Below are positions 10,536-20,900 of a stretch of 64,000 nt of DNA, one piece after another (the stretch's first letter is position 1; each line of letters starts with the position of its first letter). The position numbers were made by a program, and so were the translations under genes. The notes beneath the pieces are model-generated. The model was given only the letters and a program-made list of their open reading frames with translations, searched no databases and was not told the origin of the DNA. Location of the stretch: assembly GCA_039105265.1 (NCBI GenBank), contig JAPFFF010000042.1, positions 558,001-622,000 of the forward strand. Reading direction: 5' to 3'. The stretch comes from Tritrichomonas musculus. Taxonomy: Eukaryota; Parabasalia; Tritrichomonadida; Tritrichomonadidae.

Positions 10536-10817
10536 TTAACTAGGTCCATAATTATTATTATCATAAGCAGGTTGTAAGAATTTTTCTTTCCCAGTTTCTA
10601 ACCAAGGTTGAACTTTATCATTAACTGTTCGAATACCTCTTCCAATACCACTTGCAATATTACCAATTGTTCCACCTACTGTTTCTCCAACTTTTTCTAA
10701 GACAGGTGCAACTTTATCTGCTGCAAATTGTAAACCTTTTTGAACTATTGGAACTGCTTTTTGTGCAAAATTTTTAACTTTCTCTCCTATTTTTTTAATC
10801 CAAGAACCAAAAGCCAT
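10536..10817 (-). CDS. Small amphipathic virion-type protein, 93 aa
   Basis: The N-terminal 40 residues form a strongly amphipathic basic helix (MAFGSWIKKIGEKVKNFAQK). A Gly/Val/Ile-rich segment follows (VGGTIGNIASGIGRGIRTV). This pattern resembles small capsid-internal membrane-active proteins of adenovirus-like and Polinton-like viruses, such as the pVI class; the match is by character, not by alignment. It sits directly upstream of and divergent from the first capsid gene, so the two may share the 70-base promoter region. The first five residues, MAFGS, recur in a 36-codon frame at 22503. Confidence 0.75.
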   Translation of the reverse strand: MAFGSWIKKIGEKVKNFAQKAVPIVQKGLQFAADKVAPVLEKVGETVGGTIGNIASGIGRGIRTVNDKVQPWLETGKEKFLQPAYDNNNYGPS

Positions 10818-10886
10818 TGTATAGAATTGTTTTTCATTTTAAAAAAAATTGGCTTTTCGAATTTTTTAAATTCTTCATAAAAACAG

Positions 10887-12683
10887 ATGACTTATCAAAA
10901 CGCACAATTTAAGAATACAGGAAATGATGAAGGTGACATATTAAACTTTTTCAATAATCATTTGAGGACATTAGTACAAAAGAATGGAGGAGATAATACT
11001 TTTTCAGTCGTAGAAGAATTATGTCATGACAAAGATGAAACAATTCCAATTGGTACAAAAACAAAAATAAGATTAACTCATTCTGGTCATACAATATCTC
11101 AAATAGAGAAAAGTTTTCTTCGATTAATCGTAGATTTAAATCTATCAATGAACAAAACAATTGCTCCCAACGTGTTTACTGGAAAAGATTGGGAAAAATT
11201 AAATTTGATTTTCGTTGGTTTCAAAGATGCTGTTGAAATCATATCTGAATTACAATTTTGGGTTGATGGAAAATTAATCTCAGGTTATCATCAAAGTGAA
11301 ATGGTTAGAGAATCCTTCGCATATAATTCAATTCGACCAAAAGATTCAAAGTATAATTCTGCTCATTCTCATTCTTTATGGGAAAGTGTTTGTTGTATGT
11401 CTCCAAATGTTGCAGGTGTTTATATTCCAATGAGTGCATTTGAAGGTAATAATAAGAAAGTACAGGTCAAAATGGAACTTGTAATTCCTTTCACAGATCA
11501 ATTAGCATTACAAGCTTGGAGATTATATCCAAATCGAATTTTAGGAGAAGTTGAAGAAGAAATAAAATTCACATTAGATGGTTTAGTTTGGTGTCAAGTT
11601 CCTCCAAAGAATGTTGCCGAAGCTATTAAATTTTGGACATCAGCAAATAATGGTGAATTAAATGCACCTGATCTTCCAATTACAAATCATTTTGTTCAAA
11701 TTAATCAAGAGGCACTCATTGTTTCTAAAGTATATCAATGTGCGTTCGCAAAATTCAAAGCGAACGATACAACAGAAAACAAACTTCCAAATAATGCCTA
11801 TTATTGTGCATCGAGTGTACATGATGCGACTGGTGTCGCACAATGGAATAAATATGAAATAGATTTGAATACATTAGAAGTTAATGTAAATGAATGTAAA
11901 ATTGAAAAATGTCGTACAAATTGTGCTGGATTTGGTGTCAAACCTGATGTTATTGAAGCTTTAATGACAACTTTACAAGAACCAATTATTATTCCATCTC
12001 AAGAATTAACACGATATCAATTTGAATCAAGAATTACAGAAAAACGAATAGATATTTCAAAATCAATTCCATTAAAGAATGCAACAAATATTACTTTAAT
12101 GTTTCCAAGTAAACCAAATGACTTAACAGTTTATCAAAATCCAATGTTTACTCAATTTAGATTATCAGTTAATAAAAAGAAATATCCAGAAACTGAGTTT
12201 GATAATTCTTGGGATGGAAGATTTGTTCAATATCAATTAATGGCAAATGAATTAGATGGGTATATTGAACCAACAGTTGAATATTTAGAATCAATCTCTA
12301 GACCGTTAAATCATGTTTATGAATCGATTCCAACCATGAATCAGCATGATCGATATTTCATGTGTCCATTTGATAATACAAGTTTTGGAATTAATTTTCA
12401 ATTGGAGAGAGGTAATTCTGGATATGTATTTGATGGAGTTGATACTGGTAATCAAGCTGTTTCAATTGAATTCCGTGGAAATCTTATTGAAGTTGATGAG
12501 AAATGTCGTTATTTATACCCATATTATAAAAATAATGCAGGAACAATTCAAGTAAATACAGACGCGGGATCAAAAGTTTCACCAATTCCAGAAATGTGGA
12601 TTTGTTCTGATACTTATTGGACTTGGTCAATTCAAGATGGTGTTCAATATTACCCACGTGGAAGACCAACTGGTTATGACTAA
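10887..12683 (+). CDS. MCP: Major capsid protein A, double-jelly-roll type, 598 aa
   Basis: Length, position after the ATPase and high beta-strand content fit the Polinton major capsid protein, which forms pseudo-hexameric capsomers. The start MTYQNAQFKN is followed by the segment TISQIEKSFLRLIVDLN, a typical first jelly-roll strand pair. The conserved block FVGFKDAVEII to ESFAYNSIR is near residues 109-150, and PFTDQLALQAWRLYPNRIL is near residues 200-219. The second half contains WDGRFVQYQLMANELDG near residues 443-460. The C-terminus has a Trp-rich block (MWICSDTYWTWSIQDGVQY). The next gene is a clear paralogue. Fold assignment is inference from family knowledge and needs a profile search. 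Confidence 0.8.
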   Translation: MTYQNAQFKNTGNDEGDILNFFNNHLRTLVQKNGGDNTFSVVEELCHDKDETIPIGTKTKIRLTHSGHTISQIEKSFLRLIVDLNLSMNKTIAPNVFTGKDWEKLNLIFVGFKDAVEIISELQFWVDGKLISGYHQSEMVRESFAYNSIRPKDSKYNSAHSHSLWESVCCMSPNVAGVYIPMSAFEGNNKKVQVKMELVIPFTDQLALQAWRLYPNRILGEVEEEIKFTLDGLVWCQVPPKNVAEAIKFWTSANNGELNAPDLPITNHFVQINQEALIVSKVYQCAFAKFKANDTTENKLPNNAYYCASSVHDATGVAQWNKYEIDLNTLEVNVNECKIEKCRTNCAGFGVKPDVIEALMTTLQEPIIIPSQELTRYQFESRITEKRIDISKSIPLKNATNITLMFPSKPNDLTVYQNPMFTQFRLSVNKKKYPETEFDNSWDGRFVQYQLMANELDGYIEPTVEYLESISRPLNHVYESIPTMNQHDRYFMCPFDNTSFGINFQLERGNSGYVFDGVDTGNQAVSIEFRGNLIEVDEKCRYLYPYYKNNAGTIQVNTDAGSKVSPIPEMWICSDTYWTWSIQDGVQYYPRGRPTGYD

Positions 12684-12714
12684 GATAAGATCTAAATTTT
12701 TTTTGCAAGAACAA

Positions 12715-14541
12715 ATGACTTATCAAAACGCTCAATTTAGAAACTTTGGAAATGATGAAGGTGACATATTAAACTTTTTCAATGATCATTTAAGAAATTT
12801 GGTATCAAAAAATGGAGGAGATAATACTTTTTCATCATTTTCAGAAGAATTTCATGATAAAGATTTACCAATAGAAAAGTTATCAGAAAAAACAAGAATA
12901 TTGTTAACTCATTCAAATCATACAATATCACAAATAGAAAAAGGTTTTATTTCAATGATTGTTGAATTTGATGTCGCATTTGAAAATCAATTTGATCAAG
13001 AAGAAAATTGGTATTTTAAATTGTATGATGAACACGGAAATCATAGTGGTTGGCGACCAAGTGATCAAGGTCAGATCAATCAAATCTTTGTTGGTTTCAA
13101 AGATGCTGTTGAAATAATTGATGAAGCAAGATTCTTTGTTGACGGTAAATTAATTTCAAATTATCATCAAACAGAAATGATTCGAGAATCTTTTGCATAT
13201 AATTCTATTCGTTCTCGTGATTCAAAATTAAATTCACCTCACTCTCATTCATTATATGAAAATGTAATCAAAATGTCTCCAAACGTATGTGGAGTGTATA
13301 TTCCAATAATGAATCTTGCTTGGGACAATGGGGAAAAATCTTGGGTGCATGTTGAATTAGATTTAAACATTCCTTTCACAGATCAATTGGTTTTACAAGC
13401 TTGGAGATTATATCCAAATCGAATTCTTGGTGAAATTGAAGAAGAAGTAAGATTTTGTTTAGATGGTTTAGTTTGGTGTCAAGTTCCTCCAAAGAATGTC
13501 GGAAAAAGATCCATGACTCACTACCTTGATGACCAAATAGAATATAATGCACCTGATGTTCCAATAACAAATCGTTTCTCTCAAATTAATCAATACGGTT
13601 TAATTGTTCAGTCAATGTCTGTCGATTCTCTCCAAACAACAATTGCCACACAAAATAATACATTCAACACATTTAGATGTTTATCATCAATCCCATTCGA
13701 TTTGGATCAATATGATTCACGAATTGCATTAAATCCTCCTGGGGTTAATTTTGTGACACTTGGAGTCATGTATAATAAATTACAATATAATCCAAGAAGT
13801 GTAAAAATAAGAGAAGGAAGATCAAATTTGTTTGGATTTGGAATTAAACCAAATGTATTAGAATCATTAATGACAACTTTTCAAGAACCTTTAATTGTAC
13901 CAGCTCAAGAATTAAGAAGAGTAATTTTTGATCAACCAATAACAGAAAAAGGAATATATGTTTCAAAAAGTATGCCATTAGTTAATGCTACAAATATAAC
14001 AATGATGTTTCCAACGTCTCCTTTTGATTATACTGTTTATAGAAATATTATGCATAAAAATGTTCAATTAATTATTGATAAGAAATTATATCCACAAAAA
14101 GAATTTGAAAATACTTGGGATGGAAGATTTGTTCAATATCAATTAATGGCAAATGAATTAGATGGAATTGAAGCAACACCAGAATATTTAGAATCAATAT
14201 CTCAACCTTTGAATGATTTACAAAATAATTATTCACAATATGTCAATTCATATTTTGACGACACAAATTTTGGAATTAATTTTCAATTAGAGAGAGGTAA
14301 TTCTGGATATGTATTTGATGGAGTTGATACAGATAATCATGAAGTTTTGATTCGATTCAAAGCAGATTCTATTGCGCCAGAAGAACATTACAATATATAC
14401 ACTTTTCCAAATACAGATGATAATACTATATTAAATACAGCTCATCCAGAAATGTGGATTTGTTCTGATACTTATTGGACTTGGTCAATTCAAGATGGAG
14501 TTCAATATCATGATGATGGAGTACCAAGTGGCTATAAGTAA
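12715..14541 (+). CDS. MCP: Major capsid protein B, tandem paralogue, 608 aa
   Basis: Paralogue of the preceding capsid protein. It starts with the same MTYQNAQF, shares the blocks FVGFKDAVEII, ESFAYNSIR, PFTDQL-LQAWRLYPNRIL, WDGRFVQYQLMANELDG and MWICSDTYWTWSIQDGVQY, and ends at nearly the same point. I chose the ATG at 12715 because it reproduces the N-terminus of the first copy; an in-frame start 78 bases upstream would overlap the first gene. Divergence is concentrated in loops near residues 95-115 and 290-380, the likely surface regions. Spacing to the first copy is 31 bases. Two capsid proteins could build distinct facets or a mixed lattice. Confidence 0.8.
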   Translation: MTYQNAQFRNFGNDEGDILNFFNDHLRNLVSKNGGDNTFSSFSEEFHDKDLPIEKLSEKTRILLTHSNHTISQIEKGFISMIVEFDVAFENQFDQEENWYFKLYDEHGNHSGWRPSDQGQINQIFVGFKDAVEIIDEARFFVDGKLISNYHQTEMIRESFAYNSIRSRDSKLNSPHSHSLYENVIKMSPNVCGVYIPIMNLAWDNGEKSWVHVELDLNIPFTDQLVLQAWRLYPNRILGEIEEEVRFCLDGLVWCQVPPKNVGKRSMTHYLDDQIEYNAPDVPITNRFSQINQYGLIVQSMSVDSLQTTIATQNNTFNTFRCLSSIPFDLDQYDSRIALNPPGVNFVTLGVMYNKLQYNPRSVKIREGRSNLFGFGIKPNVLESLMTTFQEPLIVPAQELRRVIFDQPITEKGIYVSKSMPLVNATNITMMFPTSPFDYTVYRNIMHKNVQLIIDKKLYPQKEFENTWDGRFVQYQLMANELDGIEATPEYLESISQPLNDLQNNYSQYVNSYFDDTNFGINFQLERGNSGYVFDGVDTDNHEVLIRFKADSIAPEEHYNIYTFPNTDDNTILNTAHPEMWICSDTYWTWSIQDGVQYHDDGVPSGYK

Positions 14542-14565
14542 AATTTTTATTTGATTAGAAAAAAT

Positions 14566-15045
14566 ATGTCAACATTAATTTCATATAACATTGATCCTCG
14601 ATTAAATATTCAACCTACAAAAATTCATAAAACTTATTATCCAATTCAAGGTTGGAAGATAGATAATCCTGAAAAACAAAAATTAGATGAATGTCTAACA
14701 GTTGATAACTTTTATTTAGAAAAAGATAGATTTGTTTATAAATTTCCATCAGAATTTCATACACCTACTCAAGGTCAAGAACGATATATCATTTATCAAT
14801 ATTGTTATTTATTAAAAGATGGACATACTGCATCAAATTATACCGTTCATGCGAGTTTTGTTCCTCGAAATAATTATTGTGATAGTTTAGTTTATGTTGC
14901 AAATTTACAAGTTCCTGATGATAATAGAAAATATTTAATTGATTCAGAGATGAGACAAGGCTTTATGGTTTGGTTTAAAGATACTCGAACAAGAAAAATA
15001 ATAGTTCCTGATTATTTCATTATTTTCTTAAAATTAGAATATTGA
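14566..15045 (+). CDS. Possible minor capsid or penton protein, 159 aa
   Basis: A compact beta-rich protein with many aromatic residues and alternating hydrophobic strands (RYIIYQYCYLL, YTVHASFVPRN, GFMVWFKDTRT, YFIIFLKLEY). Minor capsid (penton) proteins of Polintons are single jelly-roll proteins of about this size and lie next to the major capsid gene, as here. I saw no diagnostic motif, so this is inference from size, composition and position. The ATG at 14566 is used; the earlier in-frame codon is a TTG. It is 25 bases downstream of capsid gene B and 36 bases upstream of the first fibre-like gene. Confidence 0.7.
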   Translation: MSTLISYNIDPRLNIQPTKIHKTYYPIQGWKIDNPEKQKLDECLTVDNFYLEKDRFVYKFPSEFHTPTQGQERYIIYQYCYLLKDGHTASNYTVHASFVPRNNYCDSLVYVANLQVPDDNRKYLIDSEMRQGFMVWFKDTRTRKIIVPDYFIIFLKLEY

Positions 15046-15080
15046 ATCAATTTTATTTTTGGTGCGAAAATAAAAATTTA

Positions 15081-17948
15081 ATGACAGGTGTTTGGACCGA
15101 TACAGATTTTGAAAATTTTGCAAAAGTAGGAGGTGGAGGAGGACCTGCAATTGATACTAGTATATTTCTCAGGAAAAATTTTGGTACTGCAACTGGATTA
15201 TCAGTTAATGGAACATTTAGAATAGATGAGAAAGCTGAAATAAAACAACCAGAAAATTTTAAATGGCCAATTGCTGAAGGTCAAACAAAATCGTTAAAAA
15301 ATATTTATGAAGATATTGGAAAAATAAAAGCAACAGATAAAGATGAATTAGAAAGAACAATGGATACAAAAGATAATGTAATCAAAGCAAATTTAACAAC
15401 ATCTATTAATGCCAATAAAGCTCAAATTGATACTCTAACAACAGATTTGAACGAAAATAAAACAAAAACCACAACTGTGGAAACAAATTTGAATAATCAT
15501 CTAACTGACTATAATACATTTAAATCAAATACGAATACATCATTAATATCTGAAGCAAGAGCAAGAGAAACATTGAAAACAGAACTTCAAAATCTAATTG
15601 CAACTACCGAAAGTCAAATTCCAACAATAACTGAAACAATGTGGAAATTCTTAAATGGATTGATATATGTTGAGCAAGAAAAAGTCAAAGACGATAAGAC
15701 AAAAGAGATCATTCAAAAAATCTATTTACCGAAGTTAATCACTTATATTGATACTCTTTGGTTTTTCCAAAAACCTAATAGTAAGAATTATATGAGCTCA
15801 CATCAAATAATCAATAGGATTCAGCATTTCCACGACGATGGAAATTCAACAGCAAATTTTCAATTACAATATTATCCAAAAGGAACACCGTCGAAAGATA
15901 TTACAGACGGAAAAGCACAACTATACGGAGTTCGGAGTAATGATATTTGTTTGAAATATATTGATTTGAAAGAAGTTGAGAAAAAAGAATTGAAATTAGG
16001 AAGCGAAACAACAGCATCAACCAAATTAGAATTTCCAGTTGAATCCTATTTTCCAAACGGAATCTGGTATGGAGATGGTTCAAATAATCCAGCCAATGCT
16101 CGCAATGTTAGATTAACCATGAATTCACTTGCTCGGTCATATTCAAATTTGAAAACGGTTGTTGATCAATTAAATCCAGACGATATAAATAATATGAAAA
16201 CGGTTGTTGATCAATTAAATCCGTCAGATATAAATAATATGAAAACGGTTCTTAACAATTTAAAATCGTCATTTAACGGAATTGATCAAGACGTTCTTGA
16301 AAAATTAAAACATTTTACTATTGAAACTCTTGATTGGGAAGAAAAAGATGAGGACGGTGATGTTGCGGCGACAAAACATACAACTCTAACCTGTAATGAT
16401 TTAGTTTATTTTCCAAAAGGTTGGGCAATTCGGTACAAAAGAGCCGATAATAAATATATCGTATTGACATCATCCGCTTTTACGGCGATTCATCAATGGA
16501 CAAATCAACAAATTGTTGATAATTATTATACTCAAAAAGTTGTTGATACAGCTCAAATTGGAAAAAACAAAAAGAAAGGAACAACATTTCGATCAGTTCA
16601 ACCCCAAACAGATCCTGAAGTTTTTGATGAAATAGATTTAGACAAAATGAATGCAGAACGAGAAGCTGAACATCAAATTATTGATCGAATTTTTGATTAT
16701 ATTAATCTTACTTATAATGCTTTAAATGAAACTGATCAAGATTTAGAAAATAATCATCTGACAAATAAACAATTAGGATTAATATTTAGAAATTCAATAT
16801 TTGCAGAATCAATGAAAAACTCAATTCCGTTAAAACCTTTAAAACCTCAAGAATTAGCTGCTTATGGTTTTGTTAATTTTGAACAACATGGTTCTGAAAT
16901 ATTTGACGATCATGGTAGACATGCATTTAAAACTTGTACTTATTCAATTGATTCTAATTCAAATACGATCTTAAATATTGAATTAAAAGGAATTGATCAT
17001 TATCATGCTGATCATTTAATAATTCATGTTTTCGAAAGAGAAAGAGATATAACTAAATTAGGTTATGCATTATCAAATATTGATTTAGTATTTGATGTTC
17101 AAATTAGTTCTAATCAAATTGAATCAAATTTGTCATCAAAATTATATACATATTCAATAACAAAAGATGCAAATGTTGATAAAGTAATGATTCAAATAAT
17201 TGGTACATTTAATTTAAAAATGTTAGAAGATGAAAATGATTTGAATTTTTGGGAAGATCAAGAAGAAAATATAGAACCTGATATTGAATTAGATAATCGA
17301 ATTATTGTATATTATCAATTACCTGCAAATGAGAATTTCAAAAATTATTTGGCCACTCTTGGTTCATCATCATCAGGAGGTTCTATAGATTTTGATACAT
17401 TAACCAGAATAACAAATTTAGAAAATACAATGAAAAATTATACTGAAAGGGTATCAACCTTAGAATCAAATGTTGATCAAATTGGAAATGTATTTTCTGC
17501 TGATACTACTGAGAGTCAAGAATATCGAAATAAAGAAGGTTTTGTCATAAATAATAAAGCTCAAACATTGGCATTAAATGAGGAAAAACCAGTTGTATTA
17601 ACATTGGAAGAAAAATTAAAGAAATGGCAAGACGAAGAACTAGATCAATTAAAATGGTTAAATCAAGGAATCAAAGAGATTTGGTCATTTTGTGCTGGTC
17701 TTTCAGAAGATTTATCTCGATTAGAAGAGAATCAATGTCAATGTGGAGGTAGTGGAACAGTATCAGATGACAAATTAACTGCTTTGGAACGAAAATGTAA
17801 AAATATTGAAACTGATCTAACGTTTGAAAATTTGACAACTGAGAATCGAATTAAGATCTTAGAAGATAAAACTAAAAATATTGAATGTGATAAATTTTAT
17901 GATAGTAGAATTCAGTTATTAGAAGAAAAATGTTCCACAATTGAGTAA
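15081..17948 (+). CDS. Fibre-like virion protein 1, 955 aa
   Basis: Alternates between likely coiled coil (residues about 85-190 and 790-955, with heptad-like leucine spacing) and beta-rich segments. Residues about 360-390 contain a 15-residue direct repeat built on TVVDQLNP, encoded by 45-base units. A beta-rich region near residues 620-770 ends in IIVYYQLPANENF, which echoes a segment in the next gene (SIIYQLPLTHLK). The architecture resembles trimeric fibre or spike proteins of viruses and phages. The Gly-rich head (VGGGGGPAID) follows the start. Position after the capsid genes supports a virion surface role, which remains inferred. Confidence 0.75.
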   Translation: MTGVWTDTDFENFAKVGGGGGPAIDTSIFLRKNFGTATGLSVNGTFRIDEKAEIKQPENFKWPIAEGQTKSLKNIYEDIGKIKATDKDELERTMDTKDNVIKANLTTSINANKAQIDTLTTDLNENKTKTTTVETNLNNHLTDYNTFKSNTNTSLISEARARETLKTELQNLIATTESQIPTITETMWKFLNGLIYVEQEKVKDDKTKEIIQKIYLPKLITYIDTLWFFQKPNSKNYMSSHQIINRIQHFHDDGNSTANFQLQYYPKGTPSKDITDGKAQLYGVRSNDICLKYIDLKEVEKKELKLGSETTASTKLEFPVESYFPNGIWYGDGSNNPANARNVRLTMNSLARSYSNLKTVVDQLNPDDINNMKTVVDQLNPSDINNMKTVLNNLKSSFNGIDQDVLEKLKHFTIETLDWEEKDEDGDVAATKHTTLTCNDLVYFPKGWAIRYKRADNKYIVLTSSAFTAIHQWTNQQIVDNYYTQKVVDTAQIGKNKKKGTTFRSVQPQTDPEVFDEIDLDKMNAEREAEHQIIDRIFDYINLTYNALNETDQDLENNHLTNKQLGLIFRNSIFAESMKNSIPLKPLKPQELAAYGFVNFEQHGSEIFDDHGRHAFKTCTYSIDSNSNTILNIELKGIDHYHADHLIIHVFERERDITKLGYALSNIDLVFDVQISSNQIESNLSSKLYTYSITKDANVDKVMIQIIGTFNLKMLEDENDLNFWEDQEENIEPDIELDNRIIVYYQLPANENFKNYLATLGSSSSGGSIDFDTLTRITNLENTMKNYTERVSTLESNVDQIGNVFSADTTESQEYRNKEGFVINNKAQTLALNEEKPVVLTLEEKLKKWQDEELDQLKWLNQGIKEIWSFCAGLSEDLSRLEENQCQCGGSGTVSDDKLTALERKCKNIETDLTFENLTTENRIKILEDKTKNIECDKFYDSRIQLLEEKCSTIE
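16151..16255 (+). repeat. 45-base tandem repeat in fibre 1
   Basis: Two nearly identical 45-base units (16151-16195 and 16196-16240) and a partial third encode the 15-residue repeat around KTVVDQLNP. In-frame units suggest length change by slippage or unequal exchange. Confidence 0.85.
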
Positions 17949-17977
17949 ATATTATTTTTGTTGCAAATGTAAAAAAA

Positions 17978-20900
17978 ATGCTAACCAAATTTAAAGGCGA
18001 TATTCAATTTAAAGTAGATGGTAAAACATATTTAGGTTCTCAATTGTTAACATCAAAATCGAATGAGTTTGAAACTGTTGAAGGTTTTTCTGATTATCAT
18101 GTGACTAGAGATGCATTAACTGAAGATGAATTTAATTTTGATACTAATGTTATGAAAAGATTAAATATTGACATGAACCAAGAAGATATCACAAAATTAT
18201 TACAAATCGATGAAAAGACTGAAGTGTTTAAAATAAATTTAAGAAAAAATGTTTTTATCGATATTGAAGGAAATTATATTCATCAATTATCAATTTACAT
18301 TATTAATAAGCATTTTGTATGTCCAGGAATTTTTATAGTTGAAGATAATAAAGTTAATATTAATGAACATAATTCTCAATATCCTTTTTTAGCTGTTGAT
18401 AAGAATTTAAATCTTGATTTGAAATCTTTGTACATTAATGGTGAAATTAGTATTATTTATCAATTACCATTAACACATTTGAAATCAACATTACCTTCCA
18501 TCAAATGTGATATCATAGATTCGAGAAATAGTTTGAAATTACATGAATCTGATAACTTATATTTATACAAACCAAGTGTCATAACCGAAGAAACATTGAC
18601 TGATAATATTGATGTATATACAATGAAATGGACAATTCCTACTGATTATAGTATTCCTGACGGTTTAAAATTTGAATTTAAAGAACATTGTTTTGGAAAT
18701 ATTTGGACTTATATTTATAGTAATGGAAGATGGACTGGAAATAATATTAAAGGTCGAATAAATGGTAAAATTATAAATAAAAGAAATGAACAAGAATCAG
18801 GTAAAAGTCAAACAAAATATCAAGAAAGAGATGGAGCGTTAATTATGATTAAAAGAACTCCAATAAATATTTTGGTAGGTACTAATCAGAACGAATGGGA
18901 AACAAACATCTTTGAAAAATTAAAAAGAATTTGGGATATTGAATCGAAAGTATTATTAAAAGATGGTACAATCGAAAAAGGTGATAAATATGGTTTAAAT
19001 TTTGATGTTGAAGTTTGGTTACCAAAATATTTAGAAGGTGATGTTATTTATAATTGTGCTTCGGTTCATGCTTATATAAATGGTTATTCAACGAAAAAAG
19101 ATAGTTTGAATTTTTCAAATTGGGAAAGAGTATATTTAGATTTCAAAATTGATTCTCCAAAATATAATAATCGATTAAGTTTTATTCCTGAAAATTTGTA
19201 TACAGGTACTGCTGATTATGATAAAAATTATATGAGTTTAAAAGGTGATTTAGATACAATTGAAAAATTAACTTATGATTATTCATCAAGACATGGTATT
19301 GAGAATCAAGATTTAGTATTATATTTAAGAAAAGATTTAGTAGATCCAATTGAAGAAATTAATTGGGATAAAAATACTAATCCATTTGAATATATAATTA
19401 ATCAACAATATTATGAAGTGAGTCCAAATCCAAATGCAGCAACAACTTTATATACTGATTACAACATAACTTCATCAAAAATTATTACAGCTGACAATAT
19501 TACAACAATGAGATCAGATTTAAATTTAGTTTCAAATACGATTGATGTTGTTTCTGTTGATGTTGATAATTTAGATAAATCCGTTGAAAATTTAAAAACA
19601 AGAATGACTCTAACTGAAAAAATAACTGAAAAATTAGAAGCTGATGTTGATAAAATTAGATTAAGACAAAATATTCAAATGGTAGCTGGTTTGATAGGTT
19701 TTAGTGCTAAAGGTATATCATTTGGTATAAAAAGTATTTCTGGTGTTGTTAGTAATATGTGGAAAGCTTGGGTAGAATCAAATGCAGAAATGGAATTAGC
19801 AGATTTATCAAGAAGTGATGGAGTTTCATTATCTGGTGTTAGATATTGGTGTGAATCTGGTGCAACAACAATTCCAATATTTGATGAAAAAGAAGAAGAA
19901 CAAATTTTAACAGTAGGTGGTGGAAAACAATTATGTTATTCATTTAGAGATTCAATGAAGAAACCATTATTGAAAATTGTAGATAAAATTGAGGAAATGG
20001 ATAATGATTATATTTCCAGAAGTGAATTAACAAGAATGGATACAATTGATATAGTTATCAAAGTTAATGAAATGGATGTTCCAATAATTTTAACTGCAGA
20101 AGAAGAATTAAATAATGGTATTTGCGTATTTAAATTATTCACCTCTGAAGGTCAAAAACGAGTTTATTTCAAAATTGAACAAGGTACCATAACAGATTAT
20201 AAAGGAGTTGATACAACAACAACAAGAGATGGCATCACAATGGAAGGTCTTCCAAAATCTGAAGAATATCGTACAAAATATTTATCATGGATTGATAAAT
20301 CAGGAAAAACAATTACCTTGACTGGAGAAAATACAGATGCTAAATTAATTGGTTGTGTTATTGAAAAGAATACATTTATTAGACTTTTAGTTGAGAAAAC
20401 TCCAGCTGATATTGCTTTTCTATCTGATATTGAAGCTTTAGATGAAAAAATAAATGCATTAGCAGTCAATAGTCATCAAAATGATGTTGCAATGTTGAGT
20501 CTTGAATATCCAACAACTGACGAAGTAAATACTGCTTTAGAAACTATTCAGCAAGAATTAGCTAAGAAACCAAATATTGAAGAATTATATACGAAAGAAG
20601 AAGCGGATGCAAAATATGCATTAAAAACAGATATATTAGCAACAGAGAAAATAACTCAAGAATTATCAATCGCTACAAAATTCGTAAACGGAACAAATGC
20701 TGAAAATAAAGAAACTTATATCACAAATTTGGATGAAGATTTATGCAACATATTAAAGAAATCATCACTTTTTGTGAAAGGCTCTTGTAATAATGAAGAT
20801 ATTTCAGGAGAATATTTGTATGATAGTGAAGAACTTGAATATTATCATTACAAGAAAGGCGAAAATACTTTTTCTATATACTTTTTCTATTACAGTGGAA

